Positions 23,639-34,455 of a stretch of DNA of 64,000 nt are shown here, piece by piece. A program made the translations under genes and the position numbers. Position 1 is the first letter of the stretch; every line of letters starts with the position of its first letter. The DNA comes from Celoporthe dispersa. Taxonomy: Eukaryota; Ascomycota; Sordariomycetes; Diaporthales; Cryphonectriaceae. The stretch is taken from NCBI GenBank assembly GCA_016584495.1, contig WAID01000006.1, forward strand, positions 1,364,001-1,428,000, in the 5' to 3' direction. The notes beneath the pieces are model-generated. The model was not told the DNA's origin and made no database searches. It worked only from the letters and a program-made list of their open reading frames with translations.

Positions 23639-24094
23639 TCATCTGTTCATAGGAGGTATGTTGACGTTTCCACCTCTCCCTCGCCCACCCTGATTCGCAA
23701 AATTCGGAGGTGGAATATTCACAGCACCGCCTCGACCAGCTCCGTACCCGTGAGGTGGCATGTTGAAGTGTCTTCCATTGTTGACCGGCGGCGGCGGCGG
23801 CGGCACATTCACATGACCACCGTCCTGGCTCTCGGCAGCGTCGGTAAAGCTCGGAGAATGCGGTGAATGTGGTGATGATACCGACTCATATGTATTCTCC
23901 GTTCCGATGTATGATGACTTTTCGCTTCTTGAGCCTCTGATAGCTCGGATGAATCTGATGAGAAGGTAGGTCAAGAGTGCGATAAAGAGAAGAAGTAGTA
24001 AGAGTAGCAGGGCTATTGCATTGTTGGGTTTGATCATGGTCGGAAAGGTGACTGGGTTGCAATTCCAAGCCAGTCGCATCAATTGCTCAGACAA
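23639..24094 (-). CDS. Small one-pass membrane protein with Pro/Gly-rich tail
   Basis: 151 aa from 24094. A likely better start is the ATG at 24037 (MIKPNNAIAL), directly before the membrane helix. The helix is a Leu-rich segment (residues 24-49, ALLLLLLLLFIALLTYLLI) followed by basic residues (RFIRAIRGSRSEK), which predicts the C-terminus in the cytosol. The tail is disordered. It repeats the pattern VNVPPP / FNMPPHGYG / VNIPPPN / VNIPPMN, about four copies of [VF]N[VIM]PP separated by Gly/Arg-rich linkers. No family is recognised. Similar small helix-plus-proline-tail proteins are common orphans in filamentous fungi. A single exon is assumed. Confidence 0.5.
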   Translation of the reverse strand: MSEQLMRLAWNCNPVTFPTMIKPNNAIALLLLLLLLFIALLTYLLIRFIRAIRGSRSEKSSYIGTENTYESVSSPHSPHSPSFTDAAESQDGGHVNVPPPPPPVNNGRHFNMPPHGYGAGRGGAVNIPPPNFANQGGRGRGGNVNIPPMNR

Positions 24095-24983
24095 GTGTAG
24101 ACCAGACCTATCGGGTCTTGAAGTGGTTGTTGAGATGGTCGAGAGCGGGTGACACCGTGGGCTTTTGTGCAGCTTTTCGGCCCCTCTTGCGTTTCGTGTT
24201 CAAGAAAAGGGCTATGAGCATGCTGAAGCCATTCCCTGATGACTGAAGAAGTTCTATAAGATTATCTTTTGATCTAGGAGAGGCGTAGGATCGTCAGAGT
24301 TGAGTGATAGCCAAGGCTGCTTCACATGAAAGTGCGCTGTGCCAGCGCCATGTTAAAGTTCAGGTGTAACTCTGCAGGATGAAATTTAATACTTCGGCAA
24401 TGTTGACCCTCTCCAGCGTAAACAAATCAAGGGGCTGGTCCAGTGCAACGCCGCAGAGATGCAGGCAGTGCAGATAATTGGGCCCCATCACATCATTCGT
24501 ATGCAGACCTCCATGCAGGTGGTCACACAACCTTTAGCGCTGACGTTGTGCCTCAAGAAGAAGGACACGCATGTGGATCAGCATATTCGGAAAAATTTCG
24601 GCTGCCGGATCAAAATCTACTGAGTAGAAGATACTGTAGTGTCATTGTTAGTTAGCACGAGTTCGTTCAATGCTGCAACCTCCAGCTTGAAGATCAGATC
24701 TCTTCCCAGGACTGTAATTATGCTGTCATTTGATCTATTGCATCATGTAACGCTTTAGTCAGATCGTCTGGACCTTCCCGGTAATTTGGATGATAGAGGC
24801 ACTGGGACGGGACTTTGGTGGGGGTGAAAGGTAGCTTGTGTGGCGTGCAACTCCTTGTGGGCGGAGTACAGTTGCACTTGCGTTCTTGAGAGAGGACTAT
24901 TATCATTGCTTCACAGCCTTCTCCTTATGTAGATATGCGGAAGACTTGAATCACTACCTTGGCTCCATGGCTTATCTCTCTAC
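24095..24983. other. Intergenic
   Basis: No supported gene. 3' flank of the Hsp70-like gene and upstream region of the small membrane protein gene. Composition is lower in GC than the housekeeping parts of the window. Confidence 0.5.
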
Positions 24984-27689
24984 TCACTTCGTATCCCATT
25001 TGGCGCCAACAGAACCATATTCAACCCCATCGTAGACCAGCTTGAAAGTGACATTTGCCAAATGACAAGACATGACTATCTTGAAGTCAACTTTGTAGTA
25101 TTCCTGGTTGTCCTGTCCATATTCCCGCTTCAGCTTGTTCCTCGGGATCATGTTCAAATCAGCAGTGAGATCCACGAGCTTCCTGCATTTTTCTGTGAAC
25201 TGTCAGCAAGTGGGTATCTCCATACCAGGTAAGAATAGTACACAGGTTTTCATAGCTGCGCCATCTAAGTTCATCGTCACTCACTTGTTCTTGCTTGATC
25301 CGTATCCGGGTAATCAGGCGCGTTGTCATCTTCACAGATATAAATCGGTAGGGTGACTTTGTCCAAGCTCCCGCCGTGGTAGAGATCTACATTGATCACT
25401 GACTGGTCGTAATAAAAATCGAAGTACATGTCTTGGTGGTCCTTGACTCGGGTATTCTATCAATTCTTTGATTAGCCCATGAAACGCCGTTCGCTGGGGG
25501 TAGATGTGACTTACCTTCTTGATGAACCACTTCATCACATCGATCCTCTCCCCTCCGTCGACGCCGCCAGGTAGTCTGATGAATCAAATTAATTCGGGTA
25601 TTCTCCGAGCATGATGTTGTCGTAGACTATCCTCTACAGATACTTACCTTGGTTGCTGAGGATCATGGTATCCTGGGGCGAACTTCTGAAGTGCCTGGGT
25701 GCCGTAATGTTTTCTTGCTAACCGGGACTCAACTGCAATCGTCGGTCTCCCTGCCGTAGGCGATTGCCTATCTGCAAGTCCCCGGATCAATGCTCCTTGG
25801 ACAATGGCGGTAGTGCTGTTGCAGACCTTCAGTCAGTCTTGTACAGACTAATCACTTGCTGAGTTTACCATAGATTGCTTACCAGTCCTTCATCTTCTTC
25901 ACCTTCACGTTATTTCCGACCATCCTCTGGATTCTTCTTCTCAGGTACTCGTTTCTTCCAAAGCCTCCAGCGAGTAGAATGGCATTCACAGACTTCGTGC
26001 CATCTCTCTGCACTTTATTGACTTGACTTTGGACCAAGCTCAAAATTTGAGAGATGACTGCTTCGAAGATCTTTTCCACCCTCTTCCCTGACACCTCCAG
26101 ATTTCCCCTTCTGATACCCAAGGTCCTATCATCAGCAATACCGCGGGCGGGGATGAGGTATTTTTTCTCGGTGTCACCAGCGAAGTTACGTTTCAGTTCT
26201 GACTCCCATTTCAACATCGCATCGTAGGTATGGGATTGGGTCCATTGGCGGCAGTCTTCCACGTGGCCTCTTAGCCATGTGAAAAATGCACGGTCCAAGA
26301 ACGATGATCCGCAGAGGCCGCCAGATCCTGCTGTCGCTTCATCCAGTGAAAGGTTGGGCTTCAGTCCCGTGATCGTATACGAGATGAGGTCGACGGTGCT
26401 AATTTATTTTAGATAATTGAGTCAGCTAGGCATGGTTACAATATGAATAGAGGACTTACCCGCCACCAGCGTCGCAGATGACAAAGGTGTCTCCGACTCT
26501 CATCTCTAGTTCCTGGCTCATATTATCAAGTGCATAGATGCCAGCAGCCTCCGGTTCGGCGATGATTTGAACTTGACGGTACGGATCCATTCCTGCATCT
26601 TTGGCGCATTTTTCCGTGATGTTCTGTGCTGATTCAGGCCACTATCAGGTTGTTAGAAGAAATAATTATCCGTTAGTCTATAATTAAAAGAAGAAAGAGC
26701 AAGAAAAAAAAGAGAAGCGGGAGGAGAGAGAGGACAGGAAGAAACAGGACAACAGTGAACCTGTCTTGTTGGGGGCGGGGACTTTCCCATCAAGGCTACA
26801 GGCGCCACCGTCACTTTGCTATAGAACGGACCCTTTGCCAATTAAACGGTCCAGGAGGGAGAAATGATATATCTTTCCAAGAGAAAAAAAGAAATCAACA
26901 TACCATGGCAGGCACAGTGATGATATACTCCCAACGAACATCTTTGAGGAGTGCGTCCAGCCTGTCTCCTCCAAGGTCAAGTGATTCCTTGATAGTATTC
27001 TCAACGTGCTTGCGAAGATGCTTGAGATACTCTGTGATTAAATCTCTTGCCTGCTGCTCATTCTCTGGCTTGATGGTCAGAGGAGGATATGCGCCCCTGA
27101 GCTCTTCTCTCGTGTATTTGGGATCTTGTTCGAGCTTGAACCATTGAAACCTCGTCTCCTGGTCATCGATATTGAAACCCCAGTTGATTTCACCATTGCG
27201 TGCCCATTGTAGCACACTCACGTTTGAGTTTACTCAGTCAATACAAATTCACTCATAGCCCTGGTTCAAAAATGGAACACTCACGTCGGCACGCTGTCTG
27301 TGGTGTCGGCTCTTTCAGGCCAGTCAGAGATGATGTTGATTGGTGGCCGTTGAGTATTTCCCTATAAGTTTATTCACATGTCAATCCACATGATGCCTTA
27401 TCTTAGGAAGTTGTGCAATTCTTACCGTCTGAGTGTGAACCCATGCTGCGGCTGAATACGTTGTGCCTGTATCACGATCGTCAATAATCAGAATCCAAGC
27501 TTGAGACATTCTAAAGCAATTAACATATAAATTCGTACCGAAGTCAATAGCGACTAGTATTTGTCGACCACTGCGTGGACCGGACGTCTTCGCTGGAGCT
27601 CCCGTAGGCGGAGGCCCTCGGGGTATAGCCAGACTCCTCTCTCTTTGCCTCCTAAATGCATCTTGCAACCTCTCATGGGGTGATGCCAT
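24984..27689 (-). CDS. Hsp70-like ATPase (HSPA12-like), many introns
   Basis: Actin-fold ATPase of the divergent fungal Hsp70 group. From the ATG at 27689 (MASPHERLQD) the order is a basic leader, phosphate-1 loop VAIDFGTTYSAAAW, connecting segment IIAEPEAAGIYAL, phosphate-2 loop VICDAGGGTVDLISY (about residues 248-262), LCGSSFLDRAF, and adenosine motif ILLAGGFGRNEYLRRRIQ. A short C-terminal part (DFKIVMSCHLANVTFKLVY) replaces the substrate-binding domain and lid of canonical Hsp70. Introns seen include 27538-27467, 27425-27362, 27284-27217, 26903-26642 and one from 26459; others follow near 26.4, 25.85, 25.65, 25.5 and 25.3 kb. All fit GT-AG and keep frame where checked. Third-position GC is lower than in housekeeping neighbours. 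It is divergent from the gene at 28530. In fungi such proteins are abundant and mostly uncharacterised; the partner is unknown. Confidence 0.82.
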
Positions 27690-28529
27690 AGTCGCGAATC
27701 CGATTGACACAAAATATTAGATGAAGGAACATGCATTGGCTATCAACTATCAGAAGCCAAGAGAGGGAGCAGGGCGATACGACATTCAGCGTCGTCTTAT
27801 CCAAAGGGTTTTGTCCCCGGGACTGATAGGCTGTCAAGGAAGAACAGAGGCCGGGATGTTCATTCGCCCTGGATCTAAATAATAAATCCTACTCGAGGAT
27901 CTGAAGCCTCCGATCCGTCCCACGACCCTCCGCACCGTCGGCGAACGGCACCTAGACTCTCTCGTCTACACTCTTAACCATTGGCTTAGCGGAGCCTCAT
28001 TGCCTTATTTCTGTGACGAGGCGGCATGGATCGTGCACCGCCCCCAAGACCTTATGCACGCCTCCACATGCGGCACATCAAGACCCTCACCGGACCTCCT
28101 GAGAATGGTATAATTCCCGTATAAGCGGAGTGTCAGCCAGCCACTCTCCTGCAGCTTACCACACTTTGTAGATACACCAACATGTAAGTAAGCCGTATTC
28201 AGTCAACCTGGCCAATGACAGGGTTTTGGTGACTCAGAGGCCCCCCGCCCCTCCAACGCAGATCTCCGGTGATGGTTCTGCCACGTCAGCTGAGACCTGA
28301 ACTGCACTTTCGTTTCCTCGTCCTTGCTCAACGAGCAGCCTTACTTGTGCATGTATTCCACACGCCCGTTCTGAATGCCTGAAACTACAATTTGCCTGCA
28401 TTCGGCAAGGTCTTTCTGGTTGAGCTGTTTGCAAACGACGAAAAGGTCAGTATTACTCGACCGCCTCTGCCTTGATGTTTGGGCCTACCTGATCAGCTTG
28501 TCCACTTCAGTACAACGTATTGAATCAAT
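27690..28529. promoter_or_regulatory. Shared divergent promoter region
   Basis: 840 bp between the start codons of the Hsp70-like gene (minus) and the coiled-coil orphan (plus). No intervening gene is supported. The arrangement would allow co-regulation, but no specific binding site is claimed. Confidence 0.45.
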
Positions 28530-30083
28530 ATGGACTCTTTTGATCAAGATGATGGGCGAAGCAACATGAACCTGACAGCACAAGACATGGAAAGTCTGCA
28601 AAAAGAGAACGAGCGCCTACGACAAGATCTGGACAACTGTCGAGGTCAGCTTTTTCAAATGCTGCAGAGAGCAAACGACGTCCCCGAGAGCGATATAAAG
28701 AATGCGTTCCACGCAATCTACAGCGGAGTCGACGCTTGGATTGATGAGGCCTTCGCTGATGAAAGCTTGGAGTCTGCGTTCCACAATCAATTCAAGAAGG
28801 CCAAGTCCGACAGGCACAAATTCAAGCCTTTAGGTCTGCCTCCTCAATGCTGTGCGGACATTGGATGGCTTACGGAGTTTGGTCATTTAGAATATTGCTT
28901 TCATATTGTTCTCTGCATGATCATCTCAAAGTTTCTGACGGATGTTGTCTTCCGCGGCGAGGAGACCAAGGAGTGGGAGCACTTGTACCCGCACGGCCTT
29001 TCAGAACAGCAAATAGGTGAACTGGTCGGTTTACAGAAAGCAATGAAAAATGATCTACATCGAGGTAAGTAATAATCAAACTGTAATGGAGGAGGGGTAG
29101 CGGACGAGTGTGCAACGACCTCGCCTTCTGTCCCGCTCTCGCCTGAGATCTTTGATAGCGGTCCGCTTACTCACAACACACTTGCAGACGAATCTGAGAT
29201 ATCTCGATGGCGAGGCCAAGCGATTGCCGCCTTGCTCACATTCCCAGTTCAGAAGGATCGGGCTGAGGAACAGTCTTCTATTCACCTGCAGAGACTGAAA
29301 TATAATCTCGAGGCCTGGCTGGGAAAGATCCCGGGAAGCCTCCTAGATTCGTTGAGGACCAACGTTCTCCTGAGAGCCACAAGGGCACTCGAGATGATAT
29401 GTTGCTCCAACAAGACCTACTTTATCGGCAGTCCCGATATCCCGCCAGGTCCTATCGAAGGGCAGGATGAGCCAGGCCAGTTTAAAGATGTGATCACCTG
29501 GCGACAAACACCGTCGGGCGCAGTCGTGGATCTGCTACAGTGTCTTTGGCCTGGTGTTATGCGCATAGGTGAAAGCGGTTACGATGATTTCCTCTTGGTC
29601 GAGCCAACGTGGCTAGGATATAAAGAGGCTGGACAGCTTCCTAGGCCACTGCCACGTTCGTCCAAGGGTTCTTCTCCAGATAAACATGGCAGTCGAAGAC
29701 CGGACCGCGATCGTACAGCATCAAAGAGCTCGAGATCTCAGGGCGACAGAGGGCGACCGCAACCGGATACAATCTTTGGAAGATTCTTCAAGAGGTCTAT
29801 TCAGTTCAGTGAATATCTCTCGGGTCCGAATCCAGAGACCGGAAAAAGCATAGCCAAGAATGTCTCAACCGTGGGATCCTCCTCGAGGTCATCGACAATC
29901 TATCAGCACACAAGAGGGGACCACCGACCAAATGCACACGTCGCGCAGGGTGGACACGAGCACCGCTCCTCTACTTTTGTTCCTTCTCCATCTCGCGATG
30001 GCACCATTGCTGACGATGCGAGCACGCCCGACGAGTATGGTTACCGGGCGACACGAAACGTGAAAAGATCAATAACTGAGTGA
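28530..30083 (+). CDS. Orphan coiled-coil protein divergent from the Hsp70-like gene
   Basis: 476 aa. Exons are 28530-29064 and 29188-30083. The 123-nt intron (GTAAGT..TTGCAG) joins CAT CGA G to AC GAA and gives HRDESEISRWRGQA. An N-terminal coiled coil (MESLQKENERLRQDLDNCRG) leads into a helical domain of about 330 residues with conserved-looking Trp and Cys (GHLEYCFHIVLCMIISKFL, WRGQAIAALLTFPVQ, MICCSNKTYFIG). The last 120 residues are Ser/Arg-rich and disordered. No family is recognised. Its head-to-head position beside an Hsp70-like gene suggests a possible joint role, which is inference only. Confidence 0.65.
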
Positions 30084-31230
30084 AAAACAAAAATGATACA
30101 ATTCAGAAACCGAGAGGTGTTTTAATGGAAATCATGGAATCTAGAGGAGGCAACGGTAAACCTGGCTATTCTAAGAAAGCCTCATAAGTTCGAAGACACC
30201 TTTCCACTGCTGTCCTTAGGTTCGAGCCAAGTGCGATATTCCTGCATGCACCCGTCCATACTTTCTGGTATAACCTCAAGAAGCGAGCTGCTTCCGCAGT
30301 GCCTATGCCTCAGCCACGAAGACGATTCTCGTTATCGATCTCGCTTTCGTTCCCGCATCCTCCATGCAGGTCACAGTTGGTACTAATGTGTTGGCCTCTT
30401 GTTTCCTCCGTCAGCAGCATGGAGTATATTGTGTATGCCCTATGGGATGGCTATTTGTCTGTATGCCTCATGAAGAAATGGTAATATGATGGCGGGGATC
30501 GTGAAATGTTGAACGTGGACTGCTTGGGAACGTCATGTGTGGGCCCCCGCGCCAGGGGAATGCGTAGATCTACAACAGTGGGTATGTATAGTATCACTCG
30601 CATGTTCACTACATCATGCTTGACGTAGTTCCGATCCCAGAATAGTACCAAAGGACGCATGAGCTTCCTCTTCCGTTCCTCCCAGGACAGACACTTCTAG
30701 AAACATTTCATCATGTGTGCATCTCCTGTCGGGGCATGGGACCGACCCGTCGTTGTCGGGCGGTCCAAGCACATGCCCCTTCGGGCTAAAACCCCCCGGA
30801 CGCGAACCCAGCGGCGCGTTTCCAAGGGGGAAATGAGATTGGGGAAGATTGTTCTTGATTCCTCTCCCTGACAGGACCATTGGAGGCTTGTGTTTACGCA
30901 ATGGAAGAGAGCTCGGCTCCTCTCTCTGCCCTGCGTCGGGTTTCATGCGTCCCCGTCTGCTGGAGCCTGCGTCGGCTTATGCGACTCCCGAACCTCCGTC
31001 CGGCTCCTTATCATTGTTGTACAGCAGTCTTGGGCGTGTCGGCATATAAGCCATGAATTCTTTCCTTTTTCTTTGAGGGCATCTGTTTTAATTTCGGTCT
31101 CTCACCGATCACATTATTCTATTCTCCCAAAGAAAAAAAAAACAAAGGTTGTGGTTGTTGTAGAAGAATCAGCTGCGCAAAATACGTACTCTATCTGCAT
31201 TCCCGAGACACATCCCCGAGATCATCCAGC
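30084..31230. other. Intergenic
   Basis: No supported gene. The right end is the promoter of the lipocalin-like gene, with CCCCT-type stretches near 30775, a TATA-like ATATAAG near 31044, and a CT-rich leader. Confidence 0.5.
31044..31049 (+). promoter_or_regulatory. TATA-like element (ATATAA)
   Basis: CATATAAG lies about 185 bp upstream of the ATG at 31231 and just before a T/C-rich leader, where a fungal transcription start would be expected. Confidence 0.4.
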
Positions 31231-31955
31231 ATGGCGGCTCCCTCTGAGGTCACACTGAAGGCCCTCAACGGCAAATATGCTCTGGTATGTATCCAAACTC
31301 TAAAGCCTAAGTCTTTTCCCTTTGGTTTTCCTTATGAAGGGGTTTTTTTTGGCAAAAAAAAAAAGAATCAGTGAAATCTTGGTTTGCGATAGAGTTGCAT
31401 CACGAATTGAGGACATATATACTATGTGATACTCCAAAGACAGATAGACAGCACACTAACCTCACCAAACAGAACAAGTCCCTGTCCGACGACAACGACC
31501 CGGTCCTCAGGATCCAGGGCGTGGGCTGGATCCAGCGCAAGGCCATCAGCGCGGCGAGCCTGGAGCTGAGCATCAAGGTCTACGAGGAGGGCGGCGTGAC
31601 CCACCTGGACACGGGTATCAAGCCCTCCCTGGGCCCCCCCTCCACCGAGGAGCGCGTCCTGGACTGGGTCACCGAGGTCGAGGTCAAGCACCCGCTGTTC
31701 GGCAACGGCAAGGCCCAGAGCAAGTGGGTCAAGGTCGAGGAGCTCGACGACGAGTACCTCTCCAAGGGCTGGGAGGAGGGCACCACCGACCTGGTCCTCG
31801 TCCAGAACACCATGGACTCGGGCGTCGTCACCAAGCTGGTCCACGGGTTTGAGGTCATCAAGGGCGTGAGGTACTACGTGAGGCACATTGTGTGCAAGAA
31901 GGGGTCTGAGGTCGCCAAGGTGAAGCTGGTCTACGACTACATCGGACCCAACTAA
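31231..31955 (+). CDS. Lipocalin-like (calycin-type) small protein
   Basis: 178 aa. Exon 1 is 31231-31284 (MAAPSEVTLKALNGKYAL). The intron 31285-31472 (GTATGT..AAACAG, branch ACTAAC) leads to NKSLSDDNDPVLRIQGVGW. The pattern of an N-terminal LNGK(W/Y), SLSDD, LRIQGVGWIQRKAI, alternating beta strands, and YYVRHIVCKKG near the C-terminus matches a widespread family of uncharacterised fungal lipocalin-like proteins. It has no signal peptide and is probably cytosolic, binding a small hydrophobic ligand by analogy. Strong codon bias toward C/G third bases suggests high expression. Family recognition is from pattern memory. Confidence 0.72.
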
Positions 31956-32477
31956 GGGTCTTGTGTGTTTTATTCTGAATGCATAGGGATATGTGGTCAC
32001 TTGCTGTATGATGAGCGAGTGTGAGGGTTGGGCTAGCAGTGGGTAAGCAATTCTACATACTAGGGTGTGAATACATTATTCTGCATACTGTCGCTGCCCT
32101 GCCCTGGTGTAACGACAATTTCTCTCTGTGTGTGTGCGTGTGTTGGTGTCGCTTAGACCAACAGTACGCATCTCAATTCATCTCTCGGGCTCGGCTTTGA
32201 GTTGTGGCTTCTGCCAAGCAAGACAAGTATGTTGACTCCCTTACCATTCTCAGCTCACCGTTGTGAGTTGAGTCTGCACTAGCCTCTTGGCTGCATTCTT
32301 AGCTGGCGTGGTGGACAACAATAATATTCCTCACCGGGTGACGAGAAGAACGACCTCACCTAATAAGTTGATAAATTATATATACCTTTGTTTTTCCTTG
32401 GGAGCAAAGTCGATCTTGCTCCCACAGCAACACATGGACCGCACCAGACCTCCGAGCCGCAGATATAGCACAGCAAA
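31956..32477. other. Intergenic
   Basis: 3' flank of the lipocalin-like gene and promoter of the ASCH gene, including the TATA element listed next. No gene seen. Confidence 0.5.
32376..32384 (+). promoter_or_regulatory. TATA box (TTATATATA)
   Basis: An AT-only stretch, AAATTATATATA, about 95 bp upstream of the ASCH-domain start codon at 32478, followed by T/C-rich sequence. Confidence 0.45.
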
Positions 32478-32948
32478 ATGTCAGCAGTCGACCCCAACCG
32501 GCCAGACATCAAGGCCTTCATGACCAAAGCCGCCAAGGCCCTCGGCAGCGACCTTCCCGCGCCCAGAGACGTCTTCAACTTCGGCGGCAGCAACCCCCAT
32601 GTCACCGACAAGCTCCTCGCCCTCGCCATAGCAGGCAAAAAAACCGCCACAACATCGTGGCCCATCCCGAGTCCTCTGCACTGGGGCGTGGGCGACCTGT
32701 CTGTGATCCTAGACGGCGGTGGCGGTCCCGCGGCTGTCATGCAGACGCTGTCGTTTGTGCAGTGCAGGTTCAAGGACGTGGCGGAGGACTTTGCGCTGGC
32801 GGAGGGCGAGGGCGACTATGAGGCGTACCGGGAAGGGCATATTCGGTTCTATCGACAGCAGGAGGGCGGGGGCGAGTTTCGGGACGAGAGCATGGTTCTG
32901 TGCGAGAGGTTTGAGGTCATTTATCCAAAAACAGTGGAAAGCACTTGA
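32478..32948 (+). CDS. ASCH-domain protein
   Basis: Single-exon gene of 156 aa. The ASCH fold (related to PUA, RNA- or nucleoside-binding) is seen as the substrate-pocket segment KLLALAIAGKKTATTS, GVGDLSVILDGGG, VMQTLSFVQCRFKDVAEDFA, then the family hallmark EGEGDYEAYREGHIRFY and a final strand LCERFEVIYP. Some bacterial members are N4-acetylcytidine amidohydrolases. The Lys-Thr-Ala-Thr and EGEGD elements shared with them are present, but activity here is not shown. The family call is strong. Confidence 0.87.
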   Translation: MSAVDPNRPDIKAFMTKAAKALGSDLPAPRDVFNFGGSNPHVTDKLLALAIAGKKTATTSWPIPSPLHWGVGDLSVILDGGGGPAAVMQTLSFVQCRFKDVAEDFALAEGEGDYEAYREGHIRFYRQQEGGGEFRDESMVLCERFEVIYPKTVEST

Positions 32949-33249
32949 GATACTTGTGCAAAACATTCTCGTGGTGTCCACTAGCAGTCACAGAAAAGAT
33001 GTGTGTCTTGCGGAAAGCGTTTGTTTCATTGTGTCCCAATTTTCCTTGGGTGTAAAGTACAGTTTTTACAGGTACAAAACTATGTGCAGTAAAATCCTCC
33101 CAATGCCCAAGCCCTGTTGCGCCTGTCTCAAGCCGAGCCCTTTTCCAATGCATGCATGCCATGTCTTTCATCACAGGCCTATTGTCATTCCCTGCTCTCT
33201 CTCTCTCAGGAATGTCCAGTATCCCGGGAGGTCAATCGACAACACAAAC

Positions 33250-34455
33250 TTAGTGGCGGAAGAAGCGCCACTTCTTACGAGAGGTGGCGCTGATGGTCAG
33301 GCCCGAGGATGTGCCAGGGGTGCAGGCAGTACCGGCAGCCATGGACATGGAGACAGACCACGAGCCGCCGGCCACGCACATCTTGTACGAGCTGCCGTCC
33401 GAGGCACAGTCGTAGTCACCCGCCGTGCACGTTCCAGAGCTGCTGGTCGAGGAGGACCCGGTGCTGGTGGAGGTGGAGGCCGATGTGGTGGCGGACGCGG
33501 CCGAAGAGCCAGAGCCGGAGCCTGTGGTCTCGGAGCTGGCGCCAGTCACGCTGGGGGCGGCAGCGCTAGCGGCAGAGCTGGTGGCGAAGACACCGCCCCC
33601 GGTGGTAGAGGCGGCCTCGGTGGAGGTGGCGGCGGCGGCGCTGCTGCTGCTCTCAGTAGCAGCGCTGGCGGCAGCGCTGGTAGTAGCAGAGCCGCTGTCG
33701 TCGCTGGAGCTGTTGCTGTAGCTCACGCCCTTGGCGAAGCAGTCGGAGCCGGCGATGGCAACGGGGGTGTACTTGTTGCTGCCGGAGCAGTCGTGGTCGA
33801 CTGTGTCGCCGGGGAAAGGGTACGTGGGGTCGCTGCTCAGGGTGGACTTGCAGCTGTTGAGGTCGGCCAGGTTGTAGACGGCCAGGGGCGGGTAGCTGTC
33901 CAGGGCGTCGCTGCGCATGCGGATGTTCTGGGAGCGGGCCTTGGAGCCCGAGGCGGCCTTGATGGTGATGGGGGCGCAGTTCATGTAGTACTCCTGCGTG
34001 CCCGACAGCTTCGAGGTCCACGTCCAGGCGTAGCTGTACGTGCCCGCCGGGATGTCCGAGGGGATGGTCACGTCGTAGGTCGAGGCGGCTGTGCCGTCCT
34101 TGGAAGGGCAGCCACCCTCGATGGACAGGATCACAGACCACCGGGTGGACTGGGAGGGCTCCATGTCTGTAGAGAGAGCCACCTGGCAGGAACCGCCCTC
34201 GTGGACGGCAGAGCCGGTGAAGGACATGGTGATGCTCTCGCCAGCGGTGGCGGTGTTGGAGATGCCGCTCGTGGAGTAGAACGTGGAGGCATCACCCGTC
34301 AGCTGGCACGGGTAGTTGGACCCGGACGAGGACAGAGGGCTGTTTGTGATGGTGTCCTTGGCGTAGGGGACGGGGTTGGCCAAGATCATGTGAGCAGACG
34401 CAGTGCTGCCACAAATCGCCAGCACAGCGGCGAGGTTCTGAGTGAAGGAAACCAT
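33250..34455 (-). CDS. AA11 lytic polysaccharide monooxygenase (chitin-active)
   Basis: Secreted copper enzyme that oxidatively cleaves chitin (family AA11). The signal peptide is residues 1-21 (..STASA). The mature N-terminal His22 (HMILANPVPYAKDT) is the first residue of the copper histidine brace; the second His lies in GSAVHEGGSCQVALS. Other AA11 signatures are NSPLSSSGSNYPCQL, SIEGGCPS and EYYMNCAPITI. A long Ser/Ala/Thr linker of about 100 residues follows. A C-terminal Cys-rich module, CTAGDYDCASDGSSYKMC, matches the X278-like chitin-binding extension of many AA11 enzymes. The last residues are unusually basic (SRKKWRFFRH). The gene is single-exon, 401 aa, with strong GC3 bias and a TATTAAAG element about 240 bp upstream. 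Confidence 0.92.
   Translation of the reverse strand: MVSFTQNLAAVLAICGSTASAHMILANPVPYAKDTITNSPLSSSGSNYPCQLTGDASTFYSTSGISNTATAGESITMSFTGSAVHEGGSCQVALSTDMEPSQSTRWSVILSIEGGCPSKDGTAASTYDVTIPSDIPAGTYSYAWTWTSKLSGTQEYYMNCAPITIKAASGSKARSQNIRMRSDALDSYPPLAVYNLADLNSCKSTLSSDPTYPFPGDTVDHDCSGSNKYTPVAIAGSDCFAKGVSYSNSSSDDSGSATTSAAASAATESSSSAAAATSTEAASTTGGGVFATSSAASAAAPSVTGASSETTGSGSGSSAASATTSASTSTSTGSSSTSSSGTCTAGDYDCASDGSSYKMCVAGGSWSVSMSMAAGTACTPGTSSGLTISATSRKKWRFFRH

Noticed and set aside
30200..30245. GGTTCGAGCC resembling a tRNA T-loop
   Set aside because: No matching T-stem, acceptor stem or anticodon arm around it.
31422..32000. 192-codon minus-strand frame over the lipocalin-like gene
   Set aside because: Val/Leu/Asp-rich antisense translation of a strongly biased coding exon.
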